From Pseudobutyrivibrio sp. UBA3626 (GTDB lineage Bacteria > Bacillota > Clostridia > Lachnospirales > Lachnospiraceae): a DNA stretch of 64,000 bases. A program made the translations under genes and the position numbers. The notes beneath the pieces are model-generated. The model was not told the origin of the DNA. It saw only the letters and a program-made list of their open reading frames with translations, and made no database searches. This document shows positions 16,112 to 23,962 of the stretch, in pieces (the stretch's first letter is position 1; each line of letters opens with the position of its first letter). The stretch covers positions 62,001-126,000 of the forward strand of contig DFLF01000017.1 in NCBI GenBank assembly GCA_002373675.1. The letters are read 5' to 3'.

Positions 16112-16130
16112 TGTAGACTAATTGTCTACA
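16112..16130. promoter_or_regulatory. TGTAGAC palindrome over a gene's stop codon
   Basis: TGTAGACTAATTGTCTACA is a perfect 19-bp inverted repeat of the same family as the operators at 16,355-16,407. It includes the last codons and stop of the HTH gene that reads away from those operators. Binding at both ends of the gene could loop the DNA. Confidence 0.5.
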
Positions 16131-16336
16131 TCTTTCGCAAAAAAAATTTCATTTGCTTCTTCTGGTTCAATATTAAGAATTTCAATTAGTGCGGATGCCT
16201 CAGATACTAAAAAATCGTTTTTATTATAAATTTTTTGTCTTAGAGTTTGGATAGAAATTTTTAGTTGTTCTGCAATATACTTCTTTTTTAATCCACTTTG
16301 AATAATCTTATCTTCCAGTTTACTAGAATTTATCAT
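16118..16336 (-). CDS. Cro-like small HTH protein
   Basis: 72 aa from the ATG at 16,336, with GGAGTG upstream. The HTH is LKKKYIAEQLKISIQTLRQK. It is divergent from the repressor gene at 16,483-16,848, and the 146-bp gap holds three TGTAGACA-type operators. That arrangement matches the Cro/CI switch of phages and ICEs. A fourth operator overlaps its own stop codon. Confidence 0.7.
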   Translation of the reverse strand: MINSSKLEDKIIQSGLKKKYIAEQLKISIQTLRQKIYNKNDFLVSEASALIEILNIEPEEANEIFFAKDVDN

Positions 16337-16354
16337 TTTACACTCCTTCCATTT

Positions 16355-16443
16355 TGTAGACATATTGTCTACACCAATAATATTTCATTGTAGACATATT
16401 GTCAACATATTTCTTCAAATTATTGTAGAATTTTTTTCTACAA
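16355..16443. promoter_or_regulatory. Operator array between divergent HTH genes
   Basis: TGTAGACATATTGTCTACA at 16,355-16,373 is perfect, TGTAGACATATTGTCAACA at 16,389-16,407 has one mismatch, and TTGTAGA-N7-TCTACAA lies at 16,423-16,443. A TATAAT box at 16,449-16,454 serves the rightward repressor/integrase operon, so the third site abuts that promoter. Confidence 0.65.
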
Positions 16444-16482
16444 GGTATTATAATAAATGAAAGTAATAAAAAGGAGAGCTTT

Positions 16483-16848
16483 ATGACCATCGGCGAACGA
16501 ATTAAGCGAAAAAGAATTGAATTAAATCTAACGCAAGAAGAACTAGCACAAAGAGTAGGTTATAAATCACGTTCATCAATAAATAAAATTGAAGCAGCAC
16601 GTGATTTACCACTAGCAAAAGTTAATTTAATGGCAAATGCTCTTAATACTACTCCTGCATATTTACTTGGTTGGGAAAGTTTAAATAATTCAAATACGAA
16701 TATAACTGATAAAACGTTTGAAATTGCTAATAAAATAGCATCAAATAAAGAATTAGAACAATTATTTAATATTTTATGTACTGCTTCACAAGAAGAAATA
16801 AAAGCCACATACAATATGTTAATAGTTTTAAAAAAGAAAGATAAATAA
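16483..16848 (+). CDS. XRE-family repressor of the integrative element
   Basis: 121 aa. The classic XRE HTH fills residues 3-65 (GERIKRKRIELNLTQEELAQ, then RSSINKIEAARDLPLAKVNL, ending YLLGW). A C-terminal helical region of 50 residues lacks the LexA-like self-cleavage domain. AAGGAG precedes the ATG. It is cotranscribed with the integrase gene, which starts 10 bp later, so the regulator and recombination are under the same operator array. Confidence 0.8.
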   Translation: MTIGERIKRKRIELNLTQEELAQRVGYKSRSSINKIEAARDLPLAKVNLMANALNTTPAYLLGWESLNNSNTNITDKTFEIANKIASNKELEQLFNILCTASQEEIKATYNMLIVLKKKDK

Positions 16849-16858
16849 AGGAAATTCT

Positions 16859-17827
16859 ATGAAGATTGAAAAACGCTCCAAAAATTCATACAGAGTTAGA
16901 AAAATGATAGATAAAAAAATATATACGTTTAACTTTGATCATAAACCAACGCAAAAAGAAATAATGTATGCAATAGAAAACAGAAAAGAAAATGTACATT
17001 ACGGTTATACATTAATTAATTGTGCTAACAATTATATTAAAATCAAATCCAATGTACTATCTGCTTCTACCTTAAGAGGTTATAATGGGTTAATAAAGCA
17101 ATTTTCCGATAATCTTGCAAATAAAGATATCGGCGATATAACACAAATAGATATTCAAGTAGAAATTAACGAATACTCAAAAACACATTCACCTAAGAGT
17201 ACACGTAACTACCATTCTTTTATATCTACTGTTTTGGCTCTATATCGCCCTGATTTCGTGCTTAAAACTACTCTGCCTAAAATAATGCCTAAAGAGGATT
17301 ATATCCCCACAGATGAGGATATACAGGCTATAAAAGAAGCTGCAGTTGGAACTGAATTTCAAATTCCTTTTCTTTTGGCATGTCATGGATTACGTCGTTC
17401 TGAAATATGTGCTTTAACTTTAGATGACCTAGAAGGAAACACTCTTCATATTAACAAAGCAAAAGTACAAGATTCAAATAAACAATGGGTAATTAAATCT
17501 ACAAAAACCGCATCTTCTACAAGAGAAATAGTATTAGATGATAGTATTGTAGATTTAATCATGGAAAAAGGATATATTTTTAATGGATATCCAAATCAAA
17601 TTTATAAATGGCTTGTTAAAACACAAAAAGAATTAAACATTGAACATTTTAGTTTGCATAAGCTTCGACATTATTGTGTTTCTAAATTATCTGCAGAAGG
17701 TGTTCCTGATGTAGACATTATGGCTGTAGTTGGATATAAAACAGATCATGTTATGAAACAAACTTATAGACATTCTATGGCTGATAAGACTAAAAAAAAG
17801 GAAATATTCAAGAAACTTGGTTTATAA
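16859..17827 (+). CDS. int: Tyrosine recombinase/integrase of the left element
   Basis: 322 aa. The catalytic set is recognisable: Arg in ACHGLRRSEICAL, HxxR in SLHKLRHYCVSKL, a late basic/His region (VGYKTDHV) and the nucleophile Tyr in MKQTYRHSM. The N-terminal SAM-like core-binding domain covers about residues 50-130. The gene points at the 3' end of a tRNA-Thr 240 bp away, the usual arrangement for an integrase next to its attachment site. A strong terminator hairpin follows its stop. Confidence 0.88.
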   Translation: MKIEKRSKNSYRVRKMIDKKIYTFNFDHKPTQKEIMYAIENRKENVHYGYTLINCANNYIKIKSNVLSASTLRGYNGLIKQFSDNLANKDIGDITQIDIQVEINEYSKTHSPKSTRNYHSFISTVLALYRPDFVLKTTLPKIMPKEDYIPTDEDIQAIKEAAVGTEFQIPFLLACHGLRRSEICALTLDDLEGNTLHINKAKVQDSNKQWVIKSTKTASSTREIVLDDSIVDLIMEKGYIFNGYPNQIYKWLVKTQKELNIEHFSLHKLRHYCVSKLSAEGVPDVDIMAVVGYKTDHVMKQTYRHSMADKTKKKEIFKKLGL

Positions 17828-17845
17828 TAAATTCTTTTATATACA

Positions 17846-17877
17846 AAAAGAGCTGACTCAAATGAATCAGCTCTTTT
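17846..17877. terminator. Bidirectional intrinsic terminator after the integrase
   Basis: AAAAGAGCTGA and TCAGCTCTTTT form an 11-bp stem with a 10-nt loop. The T-run on the plus strand ends the repressor-integrase operon. Confidence 0.85.
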
Positions 17878-17902
17878 ATTATTAAATAATTCCGGAAATA
17901 AA

Positions 17903-17952
17903 GGACAAATTTTGGACAAATTATTTATCAAATGGACGAATATGGACAAATT
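17903..17952 (+). repeat. GGACAAATT direct repeats, candidate integrase arm sites (left arm)
   Basis: GGACAAATT begins at 17,903, 17,914 and 17,944, with a related GGACGAAT at 17,934, between the integrase gene and the tRNA 3' end. Short spaced direct repeats beside an attachment core are typical arm-type binding sites of tyrosine integrases. The function is inferred. Confidence 0.5.
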
Positions 17953-18068
17953 TTTTTTTTTAATTTTCTAAATATTTTTAGTTTTTCTTAATTATTTTTC
18001 GCCTTATAAGTGCGTATTTTGCGCGGTTTGTTTGTGATTGTCGCGTTAAATCGACAAATCTTCCAAAA

Positions 18069-18141
18069 AGCTAGCGACGGGAATCGAACCCGTGACCTCC
18101 TCACTACCAATGAGGTGCGCTACCGACTGTGCCACGCCAGC
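18069..18141 (-). tRNA. tRNA-Thr, anticodon GGT
   Basis: Cloverleaf read by eye: acceptor GCTGGCG/CGCTAGC with one G-U pair, D-arm GCAC, anticodon stem CCTCA/TGAGG with loop TTGGTAG, and T-arm ACGGG-TTCGATT-CCCGT. Anticodon GGT reads ACC/ACT. No CCA is encoded. The 3' end faces the left element's integrase, so it is probably that element's attachment site. The matching att duplicate is not in the window. Confidence 0.92.
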
Positions 18142-18197
18142 AAATTGCTGTCAGCCCTAGTGAAATCAACGTTTGTAGGGCTTCCACATTTTTCCAT

Positions 18198-18254
18198 TTT
18201 TGTCCATTTTTTCCTTAAATTACGCTTCAGTTGTCCTAAAATTGTCCTAAAATT
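18198..18254 (-). repeat. TTGTCC repeats on the other side of the tRNA (candidate right arm)
   Basis: TTTTGTCC at about 18,198-18,205 and a tandem TTGTCCTAAAA repeat at 18,231-18,252 are the reverse complement of the GGACAA motif on the left side of the tRNA. They lie just before the second integrase gene. Confidence 0.45.
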
Positions 18255-18311
18255 ATTGACGATGAAATCCTTACCATTTATAATTATATTAAATAGATTA
18301 GAGGTGATAAT

Positions 18312-19466
18312 ATGGCAAAGAGAAAAAATGGTGAAGGCTGTTGGTATACTCAAACCATAAACGGAACTAAGTATTATGTCTTTCGTGATGCTAACCGTAA
18401 AAAAACATATGGCAGAACACAAAAAGAAGTTAAAGAAAAGCTTGCTAAAAAAGCGAAACAAAACCTAACTATATCTGAAAAGACTCTGTTTGGCGATTAT
18501 ATCTCAAATTGGCTCACATTCAAGCAAAATGAAGTAGAACAAACCACTTATGAAGCCTATGGCGATTTAATCAATAATATGATTATCAAGTACAAAGGTT
18601 ATAATCTAGCAAACAAACAGATAGCTTCTCTAAATCCTAGAGTTTTTCAAGCATATCTCAACAGTCTAGCCTCTAAATATTCCAGAGCTAGTATAACAAA
18701 GATTTGGGCAATAATCAAACAATGTATTAAATATGGAGAAAATCAGCATGAATTACCCCAAAATTCAACTTATATGGTTAAGGTACCCATTGAATCTAAA
18801 GTGGCTCACAAAAAGAAAGAAGTGCCATTTCTTTCTATAGATCAAGCAGATACTTTTTATGATGTTCTTAATTACAGAGATACGAACAATGTTAAAAGAT
18901 ATTGGCACAGCAATAACGCTCATGCCCTTATTCTAATACTTTACACCGGAATGAGAGTTGGCGAGATGATAGCCTTGAAATGGAAGAACGTTGATCTAAA
19001 TAAAAGAAGTATATATATAGAAGAAACTGCTGCTACTTTGAAAGGTGCAGATGGCGAAAAAAGGGTTGAAATAGATAAGGCACCTAAAACCCCATCAAGC
19101 ATAAGAACTATTCCCCTTCCTCAAAGGGCAGTCGAAATGATAGAATATTTCGCAAAAGTTGATAAATCAACCGAACCGGATGATTACGTATGTGTATCAA
19201 GCAATGGAACTAAGTTAAATAGGCGTAATGTCAGTCGTACACTTAGTTCAATATGTAAAGATATGAATCTGCCTAATCTTAACATTCATGCATTAAGGCA
19301 TTCATACGGCTCTATACTTTTATCACAGGGCATAGAAATAAAAATAATATCAGAGCTTCTAGGACATTCTGACATTTCAGTCACTTACAACATCTATATA
19401 GGAATCAAAGAAGAAGATAAACAATCAGCAGTGGAAACTGCTTTTGACAAAATACAAGGGAGCTAA
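18312..19466 (+). CDS. int: Tyrosine recombinase/integrase, Tn916/phage type
   Basis: 384 aa. It has an N-terminal arm-binding domain (AKRKNGEGCWYTQTINGTKY), a core-binding domain about 65-165, and a catalytic domain with Arg in LYTGMRVGEMIALKW, HxxR in NIHALRHSYGSIL and the pair LLGHSDISVTYNIYIG holding His and the Tyr nucleophile. AGAGGTGATAAT leads into the ATG. It reads away from the tRNA and ends 9 bp from the convergent excisionase-like gene. It probably belongs to the conjugative element on the right. Confidence 0.9.
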   Translation: MAKRKNGEGCWYTQTINGTKYYVFRDANRKKTYGRTQKEVKEKLAKKAKQNLTISEKTLFGDYISNWLTFKQNEVEQTTYEAYGDLINNMIIKYKGYNLANKQIASLNPRVFQAYLNSLASKYSRASITKIWAIIKQCIKYGENQHELPQNSTYMVKVPIESKVAHKKKEVPFLSIDQADTFYDVLNYRDTNNVKRYWHSNNAHALILILYTGMRVGEMIALKWKNVDLNKRSIYIEETAATLKGADGEKRVEIDKAPKTPSSIRTIPLPQRAVEMIEYFAKVDKSTEPDDYVCVSSNGTKLNRRNVSRTLSSICKDMNLPNLNIHALRHSYGSILLSQGIEIKIISELLGHSDISVTYNIYIGIKEEDKQSAVETAFDKIQGS

Positions 19467-19475
19467 TAAGCTCCC

Positions 19476-19667
19476 TTACATAAACACCGTATTATTCTCA
19501 TTTTCTCTAAGAAATTGATGAAATGAGTCTTTGTATATTAGAGTTTTACTCCCAATCTTGATTGTTGAAAAAAGCTGTAACTTACATAAATCGTAAGCCT
19601 TTGTCTTACCAATATGGAGAATCTGCTGTATATCCTTAACTGTATAAAATTCATATTCTTTTTCCAT
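19476..19667 (-). CDS. xis: Excisionase-like HTH protein
   Basis: 63 aa from the ATG at 19,667, with GGTGAG upstream. YTVKDIQQILHIGKTKAYDL is a MerR-like winged-helix (HTH_17/excisionase) domain. Such proteins bend DNA to favour excision by the partner integrase. Unusually, it faces the integrase gene convergently and is the last gene of the transcript that begins with the sigma-like gene, whose stop codon overlaps its ribosome site. Excision may thus be tied to the transfer program. Confidence 0.7.
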   Translation of the reverse strand: MEKEYEFYTVKDIQQILHIGKTKAYDLCKLQLFSTIKIGSKTLIYKDSFHQFLRENENNTVFM

Positions 19668-19668
19668 G

Positions 19669-20721
19669 CTACTCACCATCACTTTCTATTTCATATTGTT
19701 CAACAAGAGATTCCTTCATTGCTTCATAGTTTTCTCTTAATGCTTCAGCCCATACCTTGTAAACAATGTCTCTTGATAAACCCTTTTTCTCAATCGAATC
19801 CAACAACTTATTAGCTTTATTCTTAATTGTTGTCATACAATTCTCAACTCGCCCAACATCTAATTCGCCTTTGAGCTCACCATTTTCCTTTGAGACATCA
19901 AATACTTCTTTGAAAAGTTCGTCATTAAGAATACATTGATTAGAATTTGACTGTTCGCAATAGTCATACTTCAGTATAAATGCAGCTTTTCGAATGTCTT
20001 TTAATTCCCGGAACAAATTCAAAAAGTCTTCTTTAACATCCTTATATTCAACTAAACTGTAATCATCGTATGACATAACTGAAGATGACATCTTTTTATG
20101 GGATAATTCGTCATTTTCATACTCTTCCATATACATATCATAGCTAATTGTTGTAGGTGCATGTAACAAAGAATCTATCTTTTCTAGGGAATAATGCATC
20201 CCAACGTTGTTCTGATACTCATACACGTCTCTAGCGGTAACCGATGACTGTGGGATTTTCTTTATTTCAGCAATGACTTTGACTAACTCCTTGATTCTAT
20301 TTAATGCACAATAGTCGTTTTTCTTTAGATAGCCAAGTTCTTTATATGTTTCGTTCATTGCTTCGAGAAGAACGAAATCCATATAATGACATAAGTTCGT
20401 AGCTCTTATATCAAATCTCATGATTTTTATGAAGAAAAACATTTTCGCATTTTTTACATAGATTTCTTGATTTTCACCATAAAACCCATGCGGCTTACGA
20501 TTACATTCTTTCTCTACATACCCTTTCAATTCAAGTACAATATGATTATTCAATTTAATCGCCTGTGTATCTGAAAGATTGTCTTTCAATACTATTCCGC
20601 CCCTTAACGGAACACCCATATTAACGGAGCGCCAAGTACGAATTAACCTTGTAATATACTCTCCTTTTGTTTCTCCTTTCTCTTTTTTTTCGAACAATTG
20701 ATTGTAATCTAAATCATTCAT
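19669..20721 (-). CDS. Divergent sigma-70-family-like protein, candidate transfer sigma factor
   Basis: 350 aa from the ATG at 20,721, with AAGGAGG upstream. Residues about 84-122 resemble sigma region 2 (EIYVK, then MRFDIRATNLCHYMDFVLLE). Residues about 140-205 follow the region 3 pattern (LNRIKELVKVIAEIKKIP, VTARDVYEYQNNVG, HAPTTISYDM and an acidic tail). Residues about 228-312 fit region 4 (LFRELKDIRKAAFILKYDY, then an HTH-like LDVGRVENCMTTIKNKANKL). This is my own reading of the pattern, without a profile search. Its promoter carries a variant of the box found before six transfer operons. It could instead be an unrelated helical regulator. Confidence 0.5.
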   Translation of the reverse strand: MNDLDYNQLFEKKEKGETKGEYITRLIRTWRSVNMGVPLRGGIVLKDNLSDTQAIKLNNHIVLELKGYVEKECNRKPHGFYGENQEIYVKNAKMFFFIKIMRFDIRATNLCHYMDFVLLEAMNETYKELGYLKKNDYCALNRIKELVKVIAEIKKIPQSSVTARDVYEYQNNVGMHYSLEKIDSLLHAPTTISYDMYMEEYENDELSHKKMSSSVMSYDDYSLVEYKDVKEDFLNLFRELKDIRKAAFILKYDYCEQSNSNQCILNDELFKEVFDVSKENGELKGELDVGRVENCMTTIKNKANKLLDSIEKKGLSRDIVYKVWAEALRENYEAMKESLVEQYEIESDGE

Positions 20722-20776
20722 TTTTATATCCTCCTTAAATTTGAAAATTCCAAGGGCAAACTGCCCTTCTACTAAT

Positions 20777-20805
20777 GGAATGTCCCGACTTCCGAGCATT
20801 CCTTA
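20777..20805 (-). promoter_or_regulatory. Transfer-type promoter, variant copy (sigma-like gene)
   Basis: Minus strand TAAGGA-N17-CATTCC, 55 bp upstream of the sigma-like gene's start. Six other copies read AAAGGG-N17-CATTCC. The two mismatches in the upstream hexamer suggest a weaker, autoregulated promoter. Confidence 0.55.
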
Positions 20806-20886
20806 AAAAAATGTGATTTTTTAAAAGCCTCTGGTGCACTAAATATGAGTTGCGATCTATCTGAAAACGTCTAAAAAAACAAAAAA

Positions 20887-20931
20887 AGCGGGGCTAACGA
20901 TATGGATAAATCCATATCATTAGCCCCGCTT
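20887..20931 (-). terminator. Strong intrinsic terminator
   Basis: AGCGGGGCTAA-GATATGGAT pairs across a short loop with its complement (one mismatch), and seven Ts follow on the minus strand. It ends the transcript of the 56-aa gene at 20,999-21,169 and insulates the sigma-like gene from it. Confidence 0.85.
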
Positions 20932-20998
20932 GGCTCTGCCAGAATCCCATTTGATTCTGCACTATTAAATTGTTGTTAATCTGCACCTACATAATTAA

Positions 20999-21169
20999 TC
21001 AGATTAATTCGTATTTGTTCTTGAACAATTTGTATTTCCCATCAGGTGCAGATTTAATTAACACATCATTCCCTAAATCTAATTGTTGCTTAACCTTACG
21101 GAACAAGCGTTGGTCAAACTCGTCGGCATTATAGTATCCTTTTCTTCTGTACTTACTTTTATCTGGCAT
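20999..21169 (-). CDS. Small basic protein, 56 aa
   Basis: ATG at 21,169 preceded by AAGGAGG; a longer in-frame start at 21,196 lacks a ribosome site. It is basic and rich in Lys, Arg and Tyr at the N-terminus (DKSKYRRKGYYNADEFDQ) and helical after that. It has its own strong terminator. It could be a small DNA- or RNA-binding protein, but no family is recognised. Its place next to the sigma-like gene makes it a candidate regulator. Confidence 0.55.
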   Translation of the reverse strand: MPDKSKYRRKGYYNADEFDQRLFRKVKQQLDLGNDVLIKSAPDGKYKLFKNKYELI

Positions 21170-21319
21170 TTTTCCCTCCTTGAATAAACTATCCAAACAA
21201 TGACAATCAATTAACTACATATAGTTGTTGCAATTACTATCTCTGATATTATTCATTCCTATGCTCACCTCACTCTTTCAAGTGAAAATATACCTTTAAC
21301 TATAGCTACGGATAAAAAA

Positions 21320-21361
21320 CAGGACAAATCACAGAAATAATAATTCCCGTGATCTGTCCTG
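21320..21361 (-). terminator. Intrinsic terminator after the zinc-ribbon gene
   Basis: AGGACAGATCACGGG pairs with CTGTGATTTGTCCT across an AT-rich loop, and six Ts follow on the minus strand. Confidence 0.8.
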
Positions 21362-21419
21362 GCTAATTGGTGGCTTCATGCCCCTGTGCTCAGTAACAAC
21401 ACATATTCTATATATAGAT

Positions 21420-21626
21420 TCAGCTTACATACTTTCGAGTTGTGGCCTTATATGCCTCCCTCTTGTCAAAGTCCCAAAGTACAATGTTACGACAAATATT
21501 ACATAGACTCGAGCCTTTACCTTTTGAACCATCGTAAGAATAAAACTTACCCTTATTACAATATGGACATTTGAGATAGAAGTCCATGTTCATTGTATTA
21601 AGGTCATATACTTCATTGTCAATCAT
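21420..21626 (-). CDS. Small zinc-ribbon protein
   Basis: 68 aa from the ATG at 21,626, with GGAGG upstream. Two C-x2-C knuckles, CPYC and CNIC, lie about 20 residues apart, separated by a Gly/Ser/Lys-rich loop. This is a typical zinc ribbon with a short, basic C-terminal tail. Such proteins on mobile elements often bind nucleic acid. It is monocistronic, with its own terminator downstream. Specific function unknown. Confidence 0.65.
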   Translation of the reverse strand: MIDNEVYDLNTMNMDFYLKCPYCNKGKFYSYDGSKGKGSSLCNICRNIVLWDFDKREAYKATTRKYVS

Positions 21627-21700
21627 ATTATCGCCTCCATACACAATCGTAAATCACTAGCTTATCATACTACCAATACCTTCTCAGCATCACATAATCA

Positions 21701-22588
21701 TTAAACAAAACGCTTCATAATATCTCGAGAATTATCGCTTAAGAATGACCTATTCAAAGACTCCTTAACGACATTATTTAAACGATAAATTAAATTGTCA
21801 AACACGTCTGAAATATAAGTACATACAATAGGCTCAACCACAATCTTTTTATAATAATCAATATTAATATCTCCTTCAAATGGATTATAATCATTCTTAA
21901 TGCCAGTAAGTAAATATATCTCATAATCATCAAAAAAACCAGGAAGACTATCATTTTCTACTGGGACTATGCATATCATACAATTTGTATCAATTCTTGC
22001 ATAATATATTTCTTCACGAACCACTAAACCATCATTTTTTCCAAAAAGTGAATCATATAAAAAATCTAAATTACCATACGGCGTTTTCTCTATTTTAAAT
22101 AATGGATTAGGCAGTTCGTTTCTATTTATTCGTGCATTCATTTGTTTTTCTGTTTGTGTTTTCCAATGTAAAACATCTGAGTTAGTCTGCTTAATTATTC
22201 TCTTAATGAATCTTCTTGTCAGTACTTCATCACTTGATTCAGAACGCAAATTCTGCTTAACCAATTCATCCATACCTACATTCAATTCCTCACTAGCATG
22301 ATAGACAAACATTAAAGAAGGAACTTTAGAATAGTTATTATTTTCGATGTCCCTAACATATCCTGTCTTTACGCCTATTTTTTTTTCTAATTCACTTATA
22401 TTTCTTTTTTGTCTTTTTCGCTCATAATCAAAATTTTTTATAATGCGTTCGCTAATCCCCTTTTTAAGCATATCTTCTTCAGAATTATCCTTACTTAAAA
22501 AGCTAGGAATAGGCACTTCTTTAGAATCGACACTACGTACAATTTTGGGAGTCATTATTTCGTTACTGTTTTCTATATCTTTAGCCAT
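21701..22588 (-). CDS. HTH-domain regulator with a large C-terminal domain
   Basis: 295 aa from the ATG at 22,588 (GGGGA upstream); longer in-frame starts extend into the promoter. An XRE-like HTH is at about residues 50-115 (NISELEKKIGVKTGYVRDIE, then VPSLMFVYHASEELNVGMDE). The C-terminal 170 residues are not recognised and could sense a signal. The promoter region has a consensus TTGACA-N17-TACAAT and several TGAGCA half-sites, so the gene is probably autoregulated. It stands between the sigma-like gene and the first transfer operon and is a good candidate for the switch controlling transfer. Confidence 0.7.
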   Translation of the reverse strand: MAKDIENSNEIMTPKIVRSVDSKEVPIPSFLSKDNSEEDMLKKGISERIIKNFDYERKRQKRNISELEKKIGVKTGYVRDIENNNYSKVPSLMFVYHASEELNVGMDELVKQNLRSESSDEVLTRRFIKRIIKQTNSDVLHWKTQTEKQMNARINRNELPNPLFKIEKTPYGNLDFLYDSLFGKNDGLVVREEIYYARIDTNCMICIVPVENDSLPGFFDDYEIYLLTGIKNDYNPFEGDINIDYYKKIVVEPIVCTYISDVFDNLIYRLNNVVKESLNRSFLSDNSRDIMKRFV

Positions 22589-22605
22589 TGAAAATCCCCT
22601 CATCA

Positions 22606-22690
22606 TTTGCTCATTATTTTCTCTATGGTTATATTGTAGCATCATGCTCATAATGTGTCAATAGAGTATTTGCTCATTTCTGAGCAAATA
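22606..22690 (-). promoter_or_regulatory. Promoter with TGAGCA operators
   Basis: Minus strand -35 TTGACA (22,656-22,661) and -10 TACAAT (22,633-22,638) are 17 bp apart. A perfect palindrome TATTTGCTCA-N4-TGAGCAAATA covers 22,667-22,690, one TGAGCA half-site lies between -35 and -10 (22,645-22,650), and another TGAGCAAA lies at 22,606-22,613 downstream. Binding there would block RNA polymerase. Confidence 0.75.
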
Positions 22691-22719
22691 CTAAAAAGAA
22701 GACATTTGCCTACTTTACC

Positions 22720-23409
22720 TTATTTCGAATTATATAATTGTATATCACCTAGGCTTAAAGCTCTGTTTACAGCCTCTGCCTTATCCTGTGGGACGAAGAT
22801 GTTAAAGGCTACGGCTACACCTTCATCTGTTATCTTGTTGCCGGTTGAGTCAAAGGCTTCTTTTATTAAGATGTCTTCTACCTGGGGTTCTAACATGTCT
22901 GTCTCTTCATTAGGTGCATATATATCTATTAGATCCCCGGCTCTTAAGGTTCCGCCTACTGCAAAGTTAAAGTCTTTAACCGATATGCCTGTTACATCCG
23001 TTGTCTTATCAATCCCTTCAACCTTTACGTTACTTGTTACGATATCATCTTCTAGCACCATTTGATGCTTATCCATCTTGCTTACTATATAGAAGCTCTT
23101 AGGAAAGTCTGATTTTATTGCGTTGTCAGGTACTACATTCGAATCTACCAAGTTGCTTTCAAAGTAATCTTCATAGTCCTTTACATACGTGTTAGCAGGG
23201 ATATCTTCCTTTGCCGTATAACATGTCACCTTATCGCCACTACTTACTCCAAAGCTTATTGCTAGATACAATAAGAATACTATCACTGCAGCTAAGACAA
23301 GTGGGATTACTATGGTCTTAATACCTGAGCCCCCACCCTTAGGCTTTACTTCCTTTTTCTTAGGTTTTACCAGTTCATTCACTTGTTCTACTTTCTTTTT
23401 CTCAAACAT
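22720..23409 (-). CDS. CpaB/RcpC-like SAF-domain pilus protein
   Basis: 229 aa from the ATG at 23,409, with GGAGGAAA upstream. A basic, Lys-rich cytoplasmic tail and one TM helix (about 31-53) precede a SAF-type domain (TCYTAKEDIPANTYVKDYED) and a domain with GGTLRAGDLIDIYAP, the usual CpaB order. In Tad/Flp systems CpaB is a periplasm-facing assembly protein; here it would sit outside the membrane of a Gram-positive cell. It is the last gene of the long operon that also encodes T4SS parts. Confidence 0.72.
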   Translation of the reverse strand: MFEKKKVEQVNELVKPKKKEVKPKGGGSGIKTIVIPLVLAAVIVFLLYLAISFGVSSGDKVTCYTAKEDIPANTYVKDYEDYFESNLVDSNVVPDNAIKSDFPKSFYIVSKMDKHQMVLEDDIVTSNVKVEGIDKTTDVTGISVKDFNFAVGGTLRAGDLIDIYAPNEETDMLEPQVEDILIKEAFDSTGNKITDEGVAVAFNIFVPQDKAEAVNRALSLGDIQLYNSK

Positions 23410-23953
23410 TTTTATTTTCCTCCATTGTGCAAAATACATCTCTGCTTACTCTATTCATGTTTTCATCGCCGATGCCTCTCACATCAAAGCTGATCTTTCC
23501 GTAAGCAGAAGTCTTCTCTACTATTTCACCCTTTGGCGTCTTTGCTTCGCCCAGGTTCTCTATTCTTGTTTTGTGACTTCCGTCTTCACTAAATTCCGTT
23601 ACAGTCACCTTATCACCTTCAACACTGTATGTTACGAAGGTGTCATAACTTACGTTCTTATAGAAATCTTCATGCTCTCCTCTTGCTTTTTCAATAATAC
23701 TCCTATAAATCTTAAAAGACTCTGTTGTATCTTCAAATACAAATGTTGGAGTCCCGAGTTCTTTTGTATAAAAGAAATATTCATCATCCATAATTAGCGA
23801 GCCTAAAACTGCGCTTGTTAAGGTATCATCTACTTCCCTTTGGTTAGTCATAGCTCTTGACTTTACAAGTACATATATGCCAATGATTCCACCCAGAAGT
23901 AGTAATGCGAAGAGAAACAGATATCCGATAGAACTACTTGCCTCTTTTTTCAT
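23402..23953 (-). CDS. TadE/F-like pseudopilin
   Basis: 183 aa. A short basic N-terminus (MKKEASSS) followed by a single hydrophobic helix (about 9-30) and a soluble C-terminal domain is the layout of Tad minor pilins. No clear Flp-type cleavage motif (G-x4-E) is visible, so processing by the peptidase encoded at 50,701-51,174 is uncertain. AGGT precedes the start. It overlaps the CpaB-like gene by 8 bp and belongs to one operon with TadB/TadC homologs. Confidence 0.55.
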   Translation of the reverse strand: MKKEASSSIGYLFLFALLLLGGIIGIYVLVKSRAMTNQREVDDTLTSAVLGSLIMDDEYFFYTKELGTPTFVFEDTTESFKIYRSIIEKARGEHEDFYKNVSYDTFVTYSVEGDKVTVTEFSEDGSHKTRIENLGEAKTPKGEIVEKTSAYGKISFDVRGIGDENMNRVSRDVFCTMEENKNV

Positions 23954-23962
23954 GTTGCTACC

